Positions 51,376 to 62,440 of a stretch of 64,000 nt of DNA are shown piece after piece. The stretch comes from Rhipicephalus microplus. Its lineage: Eukaryota > Arthropoda > Arachnida > Ixodida > Ixodidae. A program made the position numbers and the translations under genes. The number at the start of each line of letters is the position of its first letter. Within the stretch, counting starts at the first letter, position 1. The notes under the pieces are model-generated. The model saw only the letters and a program-made list of their open reading frames with translations, did not search any database and was not told the origin of the DNA. Where the stretch lies: contig NC_134703.1 of the NCBI RefSeq assembly GCF_043290135.1, forward strand, positions 126,426,005-126,490,004, written 5' to 3'.

Positions 51376-51845
51376 TGTAATGCATATCTGTTGCTGCGAG
51401 GAAATGCTACGCCACATCCTAAGTGAATGTCCAGTATATAACATGCAGAGACAGTCACTGGCGTTCGTTTTAGCGCACCTTGACAATAGACAAATATTTG
51501 TCGACAATAAACAAGTGTCTTTCATGTCGTCGGCAGAGGACATCGCAGGTGAAGGCGACAATGGAACATCTGAAGTTTGTAAGAAAAGCGGGCTTGGTCA
51601 AGCGACTGTGACAGTGATGTCGCGTACCACGCCCGAGTGATGAACTGCATTATTTACTGGTTGTATGTGTGTGTGCTGCGTTAGGTGCTTCTCTAGCTTT
51701 CCATTCTTTCCTCTCCCTCTTTCAATATCTCTTATAGCACTCCCATGTGTAGGGAAGCAAGCCGGCTTTCCTGGACAGCTTATCCTCCCTGCTTTTCCTT
51801 CTCTAACATTTTTTCTATCTTTCTTCGTTCTAACGAAGAAAACTT
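51376..51845 (+). pseudogene. LINE ORF2 C-terminal fragment and 3' UTR
   Basis: The + strand encodes ICCCEEMLRHILSECPVYN, the LINE C-terminal Cys/His motif, then RQSLAFVLAHLDNRQIF. After a frameshift, remnants like CKKSGLGQATVT (from the usual TGLxxRL ending) remain. The 3' UTR contains TGTAGGGAAGCAAGCCGGCT, TTTCCTGGACAGCTTATCCT and CCCTGC, very similar in layout to that at 42,130-42,185. It is a 5'-truncated, dead copy. The C-terminal motif is close to that of the 15-20 kb LINE and of the 41.8 kb fragment, so all three are related. Confidence 0.75.
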
Positions 51846-51995
51846 TTTAGACACTATAAATGCGCTAATTAACCGAGCGACACCTTGAGTAGAAGTTACT
51901 TACTTTTTGAAACCTCCAACATGGCAATTTTTGAACAAAACTCTGCTGTGCTTCGTATTCTTCACTGTTAACATGTAAGAACGTTCTAGAACTGT

Positions 51996-52226
51996 TGCCC
52001 CGCTGCCGTGGTCTAGTGGCTAAGGTACTCGGCTGCTGACCCGTAGGTCGTGGATTCGTATCCCAGCTGCGGCAGCTGCATTTCCGATAGAGGCGGAAGT
52101 GTTGTAGGCCCGTGTGCTCAGATTTGGGTGCACGTTAAAGGACCCCAGGTGGTCTAAATTTCCGGAGCCCTCCACTACGGCGTCTCTCATAATCATATAG
52201 TGGTTTTGGGACGTTAAACCCCACAT

Positions 52227-52291
<65 letters not shown>
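51996..52291 (+). mobile_element. Full-length SINE with long (AATC)n tail
   Basis: TGGTCTAGTGG A box, a slightly changed B box (GGATTCGTATCC), the full body and about 16 tail units (52,228-52,291). AGAACTGT before (51,988-51,995) and after the tail is the target duplication. Confidence 0.92.
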
Positions 52292-52399
52292 GAACTGTCT
52301 TTACTTGGAAGCAAATTGATGGTACAATCTGTCACGACGCAAAAGACAGTGTCATATTTGTGTGGTTAGTATCTGTACAATATTCTAATAGTAATAGCA

Positions 52400-52590
52400 T
52401 CTGAGGTGTTACGTCCCAAGACCACGATCTGATTATGAGAGGCGCCGCAGTGGAGGGCTCCGAAAATTTCGACCGTCCGGCGGTTTTTAACGTGCGCTGA
52501 CGTCACTCAGTGCATGGGCACCTACTGTTTCGGCTCCTTCGAAATTCAACCAGGATAAAACCCACGGCCTTTCGGCGAGCAGTTGAGAAC
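52400..52590 (-). repeat. Diverged SINE, head missing
   Basis: GGTGTTACGTCCCAAGACCA, GATTATGAGAGGCGCCGCAG and TTTCGACCGTCCGGCGG match the SINE body in reverse orientation. The CACTGACGTCACTC-like part resembles the diverged copy at 44.1 kb, suggesting a shared older subfamily. Confidence 0.75.
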
Positions 52591-52690
52591 CACGCCCACT
52601 GTACACTATCCACTCTCTGTCCTTTTTACAACTCCCATTACTCCCCCCCCCCCCCCTCCCCCCTGGGAAGTGTAGCCAACCAGTTACTTG

Positions 52691-52764
52691 TGTGTGTTTA
52701 GAAAACATGTTCAACAATTTAGAGTACCATGTGCTACGCTATGGGAGAGCAATGAGCTGTCCCA
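52691..52764 (-). repeat. ~75 bp dispersed motif, copy 7
   Basis: The reverse strand reads GGGACAGCTCATTGCTCTCC, CATAGCGTAGCACATGGTAC, TCTAAATTGTTGAACATG and TTTTCTAAACACACAC in the family order. Confidence 0.7.
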
Positions 52765-53359
52765 GTTACATTCACGCAGTGAGATAAACAAATGAATGGA
52801 ATACGTAAAAAATAGCAGGCTAATCTGCCTGCATTTTCATTTTCATCTCTCTCTCTCTCTCGCTCTCTCTCTGTAAAAGTTGGTAATGGTAGAGCAGCTT
52901 ATATTCACTATAAGGTATATTCCACTAAGCTTATTTACAAGGTCTGTTCCCAAAGCCCGCGGAGATCATCTTCCGTTTAAGGCTTAATCAGTCATGTTAT
53001 TTTTATCGTTGAAGCACAATCTTAAATTCAAGGTATACCACAATGTTGCAGGCATATAGGTTCAACGGGTTTCAAGTAATGAAATCGCCCTATCAAAACT
53101 GATGGATTTTCAATTGAGATTGTTAGGGACACTATTGTGACGCCTAATCACTCCCTACACACAATGAAGATTTTTCGACTCTTCAGGAATTTCTCGAAGA
53201 AGGAAAGCTTCATTGGCAGTTTGACTTCGCGGTATACAAGTTCATGCTTCCCTGTTAATGTTTGGCGGAGATGAAGTAACTTTCTCACACTTCAACTGCA
53301 CTCTTGAAAGAGTGCAATTGTGTACCACGCTCATTCTCCAGGTACCCCAGCGGTGTATT
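52765..53359. other. Unassigned sequence
   Basis: A CT-rich run at 52,845-52,872 is the only simple feature. No gene could be supported. A C15 run lies just upstream at 52,647-52,661. Confidence 0.4.
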
Positions 53360-53545
53360 TTAGGGGCGAAGATCCTTAAGGAGTGTGTTGTACGTCCCCG
53401 ATGTATGTAGTAGTAGTAAATAACCACCGGTGGCACATACCCGCTCTAGAACGGGTATGTGCCATAGGGGATGTGAGATGCGAGATGGCGGTACTTCGAG
53501 TGTTCACTAGATGAACGCACGGACAGACGAACAGACTGATTATCA
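53360..53545 (+). repeat. Dispersed repeat with hairpin and GACGGACA-type tail
   Basis: GGGGCGAAGATCCTTAAGG is followed by the hairpin GGCACATACCCG...CGGGTATGTGCC (53,431-53,463) and by GAGATGGCGGTACTTCGAGT and GTTCACTAGATGAACG. The last part recurs at 54,030-54,075. Confidence 0.55.
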
Positions 53546-53572
53546 GACGGAAAACCCGCTGGGCGTAACTTC

Positions 53573-53811
53573 CTTGATTGATATGTGGAGTTTAACGTCC
53601 TAAAACCACCATATGATTATGAGAGACGCCGTTGTGGAGGGCTCCGCAAATTTCGACCACCTGGTGTTCTTTAACATGCACCCAAATCTGAGCACACGGG
53701 CCTACAACATTTCCGCCTCCATCGAAAATGCAGCCACCGCAGCCGGGATTCGATCCCGCGACCTGCGGGTCAACAGCTGAGTACCTTAGCCACTAGACCA
53801 CCGCGGCGGGG
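53573..53811 (-). mobile_element. Full-length SINE
   Basis: Reverse-strand CCCCGCCGCGGTGGTCTAGT head, B box GGATCGAATCC, full body, short tail. GGCGTAAC on both sides (53,562-53,569 and 53,813-53,820) is a probable target duplication. It sits inside the region bounded by two related GTTCACTAGATG repeats. Confidence 0.92.
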
Positions 53812-53989
53812 TGGCGTAACCGCCTTGGTTTTAGGAAGCTTTAGTGAGGGTTGGGCGGTGGTGCCATGAATATAGTGAACTGGTATATAGCCGTGAACTA
53901 GAGGCGGTGAAAGAACGGAAGTAGACACGAAGCGCAGGCCGTAAGAACGTGTGCAAGTGCCACCTCTCGTTTAGTCATTGGAATGTCCG

Positions 53990-54237
53990 CTGGATGGCGG
54001 TACTTCTATATGCTGAATATAAGATGAAAAGATGCGCGATGGTGATACTTGGAGTGTTCACTAGATGGATAGACACACGGATAGTCGGACGGACAGACAG
54101 ACAGATGCACTGACGGACGCACAGATGGATGGATAGACGGACGCATTGATGGGCGGACGCGTGGATGGTTGCACAGACGAACGCATGGACGGACGGAAGC
54201 AAGAACGAACGAACGAACGGAAGCTTCGCCCCACTTA
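53990..54237 (+). repeat. Related repeat with degenerate GACGGACA-type array
   Basis: ATGGCGGTACTTC and then GTGATACTTGGAGTGTTCAC and TAGATGGATAGAC resemble 53,480-53,530. A degenerate tetranucleotide array of GGAC/GACA/GATG/GAAC units follows to 54,222, then GGAAGCTTCGCCCCAC. Confidence 0.6.
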
Positions 54238-54329
54238 TTATCATGCACTCCGTGGATATTCTGTGATTTTCTTTCTTTTACATACTGATTCTGAGCACTA
54301 CTTTGACGCTTTACTGTTTTGATGATTCA

Positions 54330-54725
54330 ATGAATGAACAAGCTTTATTTAAATCTGGTCCGGCTGTTTCTTTCAGGCGTGGTGGGGGAATGTCTTGTCC
54401 CTCACTGTCCCGTCCCACCCTCCGTCGATGATGTTGGCGGAGGTCCTTCAGGCGACGGCTCGAACTCCTTAGATCCAGGCGGCATCTTCGGCTTGTAGGA
54501 CGACACAAACTGGGGTGCTTGATCATCACTGGTAAGGGCTTCAAGCGTGGGTGTTGGCAGGGGGAGGGGGTGCAAAATGGGCACTAGCTCTCCTCTAGCC
54601 ACGCCATCGCCGGCCCCCCACCCAATATAAATTATCACTACCCCCTCCCGTAGCCGTGATGCAACTCGGGTTTGCGCCTTCCAGGACCAAACCCTGCCGA
54701 CGCCCACGGCTTCAAGCTGCATTTC
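54330..54725 (-). repeat. Possible retroelement 3' end
   Basis: On the reverse strand a Pro/Ser-rich open frame (54,722-54,402) ends in GGACAAGACATTCCCCCACC, then CCAGATTTAAATAAAGC. A sense-strand AATAAA next to degenerate coding sequence suggests a retroelement terminus, but I cannot name a domain. Confidence 0.25.
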
Positions 54726-55323
54726 TAGGGGGGAAGCACCTTAAAGTCGAGGCTTGTCCGTTGTCCGCCGTTGGCGTGTGCCGTAGCAGCCACTGACGAT
54801 GACACTGATGACGATGAAGAACAAGCGTGTTCTAGACCGCACATTCCCATTCTGCCGCCACGGCACAGCAGATGCAAGATACCCACTATACGTCATGACG
54901 ATGAAGATGGCACTCACGATGATGAAGATGATCACGGACAACTACTAGCTTGTGATGTAGATGACGTCGCGATGTATGCGCTACGATGCATTTGTTTCGT
55001 ATGACTGGAAACGACCAACATCCACCAAGGGAATGGGCAGAAACTTGGTCTTTGCTAACTTCAGGCTAATGCGATACCACAAAGCAGTAATAATGAAAGT
55101 GAAATGAAATTCACAATTAAACACTACCTAACAATTGTGACCAATACGCATTGTTTATAACTGTACACTGCTTTGGCACTCATTTACATGCATGAGTGGT
55201 CAATCGAGTGATCTAGGGTAACACCGAACAATCTCACTGTTTCGCCCACTCATCATCATTCACTTTGTGGATATGTTTTGTGTCTGTATTGCAGAAGGGT
55301 TGACAGGCGGGCTAGTTGGTGCA
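54726..55323. other. Unassigned, with GAT-rich stretch
   Basis: GATGATGACGATGAAGA-type sequence at 54,795-54,940 encodes Asp-rich peptides by composition. GGGGGGAAGCACCTTAAAG at 54,729 resembles the start of the repeat at 53,360. No gene could be supported. Confidence 0.35.
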
Positions 55324-55473
55324 AGTTCATAATGAAACAATTGGAAGCGCAAACCAACGTGACACAAGAGAAGAGACGAACAAGCGCAGACTGAAACTCA
55401 GTTTATTCAGAGAGGAAATTATATACCATAAAGATGAGAAAGGTTCGTGCTTCCAATTATTTCATTATGAATT
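55324..55473. repeat. Foldback element related to that at 271-396
   Basis: Arms 55,324-55,348 and 55,449-55,473 match as inverted copies at 23 of 25 positions. The loop carries CAAGCGCAGACTGAAACTCA, comparable to the loop of the foldback at 271-396. Confidence 0.65.
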
Positions 55474-55936
55474 GTGTCTGTACACTTTGCTTGCGCACAG
55501 TTCTTTGCGTTTATCACCGTAATTGTTAAAGAGTACAATGTCGTCTAGAAGCTAAAATTGCTATGATTGTCTCTGGTAACCATTATTTCTATAGTTTTCA
55601 TCTGAAGTCGCTTGAATGCTTCTTCTAAACAAGCATGTAACTGTAACAACAGTGTAGCTGTGGTATCTCTGACCTATACTCCTACTCGATCGGCGTTTTC
55701 CTGCTTTTATTTTTTTTCTGGATGTGGTAGTTGTGGAATGTGTATATAATACCCTCTATAGTTATAACGTTTACACATGTTTCAGGTACTTCTTGAGGAG
55801 TAGTTAACTCCGGAATCGACAGTATTGTACAACAAGCCATATGTCTTTTCAAAATTTATGAATTCCATTTAAATAGTTCCTCTTTTATTCAACAGGTTAC
55901 TGAGTTGCTTGATAAATCGCTTGAAGGGGTCCATAC
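55474..55936. other. Unassigned sequence
   Basis: AT-rich. No gene could be supported. Confidence 0.45.
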
Positions 55937-56230
55937 TGTCACGTGGTCGTAACGTGGACGAAGGCAGCAGTATACAGTACACTCTTCAAGGTGAAACGTT
56001 TTTATTTGGCCGAACTTGTGGCCGCGTAACAGCAAGCGATGCACGTGGTACAATATCGGCGGACTGTGCGTCGGTCGTCGATAAACTGATCTGCGGCGAT
56101 GCGCGTCGGCATTTATAAATGCGACAGCGAGCATTCGATGGTGGCCACGTTTGTTCGAGAATGAACTCCGCTGTTCGCGTTTGTGTAGCGTTCTAGATGA
56201 TTCTGAAATCGTCTGGAATGCTCTCAGACA
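55937..56230 (-). mobile_element. Solo-LTR-like segment (294 bp)
   Basis: It is bounded by TGTCACGTGG and CTCTCAGACA, i.e. TGTC...GACA ends as in LTRs. On the reverse strand a TATA box (TTTATAAATG, about 56,110-56,119) precedes an AATAAA signal (about 56,002-56,007) by roughly 105 bp, followed by about 66 bp to the CA end, a plausible U3-R-U5 layout. No primer site, polypurine tract or matching second LTR is adjacent, and no clear 4-6 bp target duplication was found. Confidence 0.5.
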
Positions 56231-56680
56231 TTCTGGCGCAGTTTGCGTGAGGCATAATCAACACGCGCTATAGACCGGCAACGTAAAAGATAGAAAGAGA
56301 GAAAGTGGTGTGTGTGGCAACGTGCACATTTTCCAGAATTCAGATCGTCTTCTATTGTCTTCTGGGCTAATGAATACCAAGTGTGGCTCTTATCGTATTC
56401 GAAATTCGTGAATGCCTTGTACAATGCTGAAAGAAAGCTTACCAGTCGGCATTTCCTTGAGTCTTTCGCGTCTACACTTTAGTATATTAGTGAAAACTTG
56501 GTGTTTTTGCAGCTGAGCGGTACGTTTTCAACTGTATAGGGTATATAAAAATATTGAAGGAAACAGAGACATTTGATCGAAGTCGATAGATATACAGCCA
56601 AAACTCCTGGTTGATATAGCCAATAACCCTGATGAAAACTTATAGCCAATACTCCTGATTAAGTATGCGGCCCCATTTGC
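56231..56680. other. Unassigned sequence
   Basis: No gene could be supported. CCAATA(A/C)(C/T)CCTG recurs at 56,620 and 56,646. Confidence 0.4.
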
Positions 56681-56820
56681 TGTAGGCCCGTGTATTCAGA
56701 TTTGGGTGCACGTTATAGAACCCCAGGTGGACGAAATTTTCGGAGCCCTCCACTACGACGTCTTTTATAATCATACGGTGGTTTTGGGACGTTAAACTCC
56801 ACCGTATCAATCAATGAATC
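56681..56820 (+). mobile_element. 5'-truncated SINE
   Basis: It begins within the body (TGTAGGCCCGTGTATTCAG) and runs to a short AATC-type tail; the tRNA-like head is absent. Confidence 0.85.
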
Positions 56821-56905
56821 TATGTGGCCACTTGAATATTTCGTGCATTAATGTGTGAATGCAAGTGCGCCTATAGCCAGACCAGACACAGCCAAGTGCC
56901 GACCA

Positions 56906-57147
56906 TGATTGATTGATTTGTGGGGTTTAACGTCCCAAAACCACCATTTGATTATGAGAGACGCCGTAGTGGAGGGCTCCGGAAATTTTGACCACCTGGG
57001 GTTCTTTAACGTGACCCCAAATCTGAGTACACGGGCCTACAACATTTCCGCCTCCATCGGAAATGCAGCCGCCGCAGCCGGGAATCGAACCCGCGACCTG
57101 CGGGTCAGCAGCCGAGTACTTTAGCCACTAGACCACCGCGGCGGGGC
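56906..57147 (-). mobile_element. Full-length SINE
   Basis: Reverse-strand GCCCCGCCGCGGTGG head, A box TGGTCTAGTGG, B box GGTTCGATTCC, complete body and tail. GCCAAGTGCCGACCA before and GCCAAGGGCCGACCA after form a 15 bp target duplication with one difference. It is nearly identical in sequence to the copy at 30,660-30,905. Confidence 0.94.
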
Positions 57148-58293
57148 CAAGGGCCGACCAGCTCTGTGGTGTTCCAGCCTTTCTTGACTCAGTGTAAGCT
57201 GAGTAAATTTTTAAATCACTACATACAAAGTATCGTACGCTTGTTCAAAACAACATTTCCCCTATCTTCGATCGAATCCGTGGGTACGCCGTATCCTAGA
57301 GTCTCTTTTGTGCCGGACATGCCTTATAGGGCCTTTCTGACTTTATGGGCAGTTGCGTTTAGGACTTCACTGCCATTCTCGATTTCGCTTTCACTCGAAG
57401 TAGGGTGATTTAAATTATAGCCGCAGTATAGTTCTGAGCTGAGGAAAGACCTCAATCACCTTCAGAACGACATTTAAAGGATTAATAATGTTTGCTTGCC
57501 TATCTTTGACGGCATGCGTTATAATCTTCGCAACACAAAGTTTTATTTTAGCAGCCATTACACTGCTTCCCCCTTTTTACTACTGCCACCACCTGTGACG
57601 GTTATGGTTTAGCATATCGCTAAGGTTATCTTTAAATGTGAAATAAGTTTATACATAAAACGTTACATGCACAGTATATGAAATAAAGTGTCTATTGACA
57701 TATACACGTATTATATAGCGTTTACTGCAACGTTTCTATCGCATTCCGTCATTTCCGCCCCAGTAGTACTGCAAAACGCCTATAACTTTGAAATAAATGC
57801 ATGTTGAACAAACAACCTTGGGCAATCGTCAAGAAACTGTGCTGAACTAGTTGTTTACTTTCCTTTTCGACTTGTATCGTCACCTATTAAGACGGCACAC
57901 AGCAAGGAAAAACATCTGTGCTTGGTGAAACCGGCCTAATGCGCACCGATAAAAAGCGTGTTCCTAGACCAAGCAATATTAGAAATTATTCCGCAGTCAA
58001 AGGGGCTTTTGAACACATAGAATTTCAAAATTTATCAGTAGCTTTAACGAAAGCTATAACAGAAAGTGCTGACAAAATGCCACAATTGCCTGTCAGTTCT
58101 CATTGATGTTGTGTCTATAATAAATAAAATAAGTCCCTAAATTTCCACTTCTTTTTCCAAATTATTTTAGTTGCTTTCATTTTCCCTTCGCCTCTAAGTG
58201 TCTTTAGGAACATTACTCGCACTTTTTTGCTGAATTTAAACTGCGCTGTTTCAATTTCTCGGTATACACAGCAGCATGTCAGCATTCATACAT
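57148..58293. other. Unassigned sequence
   Basis: A 62-codon open frame at 57,918-58,106 encodes a hydrophilic peptide (VALTKAITESADK) that I do not recognise. No exon context could be supported. Confidence 0.4.
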
Positions 58294-58527
58294 GATCCGC
58301 CACCGTGGATCAAGACTTTTGGTGATTAGCTGCTGACCCGAACAGGTAACAGATTAGATCCCATGGCCGTAATGGTCCCATTTCAGGAGAGGTGCCAGAT
58401 CCCCGTGTGCTGTGTCATGTCAGCACACGCTAAAGAAAGCCAGATGGTCTAAATATCCGGAGCCCTCCACTACGGCAACCCGCATAATCATATCGTTGTT
58501 TTAGGACGTAAAACCACAGATGTTATT
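58294..58527 (+). mobile_element. Strongly diverged SINE
   Basis: The head (GATCCGCCACCGTGG) and B box (AGATTAGATCCC) are degraded. AGCCCTCCACTACGGC and ATAATCATATCG identify the body. This is an old copy. Confidence 0.75.
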
Positions 58528-59460
58528 TAATGTTCACATGAACGCTCGTAAGAACTGCACTCCTACAAAAAAAAAAAAACTTCTTTTTCAATTTGGGTTC
58601 GTATTTTATAAGCAGTAGATTAGTTCAGATTAAGTAACATAAGTTTATTCTTGTTGTTTAAGGTGTACTTTAATATGTATAGGGCTACTTTGCGGCCACA
58701 CTTAGAAACTTAGCTTAAATATGTATATGGAAGAATCTTAGAAACAAGGACAGAAAACTCACTACTGTGAGAGCGCCGATGGCGAAACAATTAAGTTCTA
58801 ATAAACACAAGGTAAACAATCGAAGCTTAAAAAGACACAGTGCTAAGCTAGGTGGTGCTGCATAGTAAAGATCACAGCGAGCAGGTAAGGGTACAAAACA
58901 AACTTAATAGGCAACATAAATGCTTAGATACTTCGTCAAACGGAAAATTAGACCGCCTGTAGGTGACCGCCCCCCGGTGTCGAGCACGAGAGATACAAAA
59001 ATGTTTATCACGTGAAGAGGCCATCATGGCGTTACAGGCCGTAAAGAGTTGACATGGCATCATAGCGCCACAAATTCTGGCTTGATGTCATCTGACGTGA
59101 CGCTACAGGATGTTGTTGTAGCGCCCTCCTTTGGGCGGCGAACAAAACCGAAAAGCGCACGATCTTAACACGTAAAGCCGCGGCTCATGTTGCCTGTTCT
59201 ATTGTAATACATAGACTCAAAACAAACAAAAAGACAACTCTCACTTTCTCGTCATCTTAGGTTAAGGCACAAGGAACCCCGTGACATTTTTTTTTCTTTT
59301 TGTCATAACGTTTTTTCCGAACTGCAGAGCCCCAAACAATGACCGTATTTTTCCTTTTCAACCACGCGGTAGCTTACAGTAGGCATCTCCAACACATCGA
59401 CGCCTCAGATAAATGCCAATATCAAAAATACGCCACTCCTAAATTATGCACTCTTAACCG
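58528..59460. other. Unassigned sequence
   Basis: AT-rich with an A13 run near 58,570. No gene could be supported. Confidence 0.45.
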
Positions 59461-59461
59461 A

Positions 59462-59743
59462 AGACGATGTTTATATATATAAACATTGCCCCGCCGCGGT
59501 GGTCTAGTGGCTAAGGTACTCGGCTGCTGACCCGCAGGTCGCGGGTTCAAATCCCGGCTGCGGCGGCTGCATTTCCGATGGAGGCGGAAATGTCGAGGCC
59601 CGTGTGCTCAGATTTGGGTGCACGTTAAAGAACCCCAGGTGGTCAAAATTTCCGGAGCCCTCCACTACGGCGTCTCTCATAATCATATGGTGGTTTTGGG
59701 ACGTTAAACCCCGCAAATCAATCAATATATATAAACATCGTCT
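59462..59743. repeat. 30 bp perfect palindrome split by a SINE
   Basis: Removing the SINE and one copy of its target duplication joins AGACGATGTTTATATATA on the left to TAAACATCGTCT on the right, giving a 30 bp sequence equal to its own reverse complement. The surviving halves are at 59,462-59,486 and 59,727-59,743. Confidence 0.85.
59487..59726 (+). mobile_element. Full-length SINE, best reference copy
   Basis: It has a GCCCCGCCGCGGTGG head, A box TGGTCTAGTGG, B box region GGTTCAAATCCC (one change from consensus), a body with GGGTGCACGTTAAAGAACCC and GGAGCCCTCCACTACGGC, the end TTTTGGGACGTTAAACC, and AATC units. ATATATAAACAT at 59,475-59,486 and 59,727-59,738 is an exact 12 bp target duplication, showing a recent insertion. 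Confidence 0.95.
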
Positions 59744-59756
59744 AAAATACAGCAAA

Positions 59757-59802
59757 AAATACAGCTACAGGTGGCCCTATAGGGCCACCTGTAGCTGTAT
59801 TT
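59757..59802. repeat. 46 bp perfect palindrome
   Basis: AAATACAGCTACAGGTGGCC followed by CTATAG and the exact complement; all 23 base pairs match with no loop. It lies 13 bp after the SINE-split palindrome. Confidence 0.95.
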
Positions 59803-61207
<1,405 letters not shown>

Positions 61208-62440
61208 AAACAACAACAACAGCAGCAACAACGACGACGATGACGACGATGACAACAACAACATGATCATCATAATCATGCTCAAAATCATCATGAAGAT
61301 ATAATACTATGATGAGTCAAACAGGTGCACACTCTATTTGCGTTTGCGATGATTGGGTGAACACGGATGTTTGGTTACATCAGCAGATGACATTAACAGC
61401 TGGAACAGCAGATATCAACAGACAGTGAAGTTTGGGACGAAGAAATGGAATAAAGAAATTGTAATATTTGGGCTATAACACATTTGACTCACCTTAATGA
61501 CGTACTAGTCTTTGCTGCCAAAAAAAAAAAAAAAAACTGGCAGGCCCGATTTTCGTTAAGCACAGCGAAACTACACAAAGCAAACAGGTATTGAAACCAA
61601 AGAACACCGTAGTGTAACGGAAACAGATAACACTAGTTGTTTTTGTTGGCCCTTCTTTGACTGGTGAGTGTGTCTCTCAAGTTGACAATCCCAATTTCGC
61701 ACCAACAATTTTTTCATGAATATGCTTAAGGCAGCAGGTACCCTTTCTCCGTATTCAAAAAAAAAAAAAAAACAGGAAACGTTTTTGTTGCTATAGCTTA
61801 CAGAATAGCAGAGCAGAGTATCTTTACTTCCAGACAAAGCAGAGAGGCTCTAACGTTCATTGAATACACGGGTGCCTAGATTGGTTTACCTTATTGAAGC
61901 GGTGAGCGTGGTTTCCTGCATGATTCGGCGAATCCGATTGTAACGGTTTCCATTCAGAGCCCACTTACACATGTGTTAATGAGTGCCTTCTCGTCGGTTT
62001 AGAAGAAAAACGAAAACAAACAAACAAACAAACAAATAAACCAAAAATAAACGCCCAAGCGTTCTCGTTCGTTCCATAGTTTGCGACCATTCTGAGCACG
62101 GTCGGTGGCAAGATAAATATCGCGACGTATGCGTTTTGCCGTCAAAAACCGTCGCCGACAGTAAAACCAGAAAACCGCGGGGACCCGTCCCGCGTTTTTG
62201 GGAGGGGTAATCAACGCCCATCAAACATCTTGCTGCTTCCGACGTTCCTCGCCCTGCTCTTATTCCGTGTGTGTGTGTGTGTGAGCATGAGTGGTTGTGG
62301 GTGCACGTGTGTGAGTTGGCACTAATTCTGATGCGAAATCGAACTCCCACGAGGCAGTCATGGTGCCGGCACATCTGTCCTTGCCCCGTCGACCGAAATT
62401 AATGAGCGTCGATAAGTAGGCACTCCGCGTGCGCTCGTCA
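61208..62440. other. Unassigned sequence
   Basis: Homopolymer A runs at 61,521-61,536 and 61,758-61,772, CAAA units at 62,016-62,036, and GT units at 62,267-62,282. No gene could be supported. Confidence 0.45.

Noticed and set aside
57918..58106. Possible small gene (62 codons)
   Set aside because: Hydrophilic peptide without known motif, in AT-rich sequence where open frames of this size are expected by chance.
59487..59726. Functional tRNA gene at the SINE heads
   Set aside because: A and B boxes are good, but the same sequence recurs about fifteen times with a SINE body and AATC tail and no convincing anticodon arm. They are tRNA-derived SINEs.
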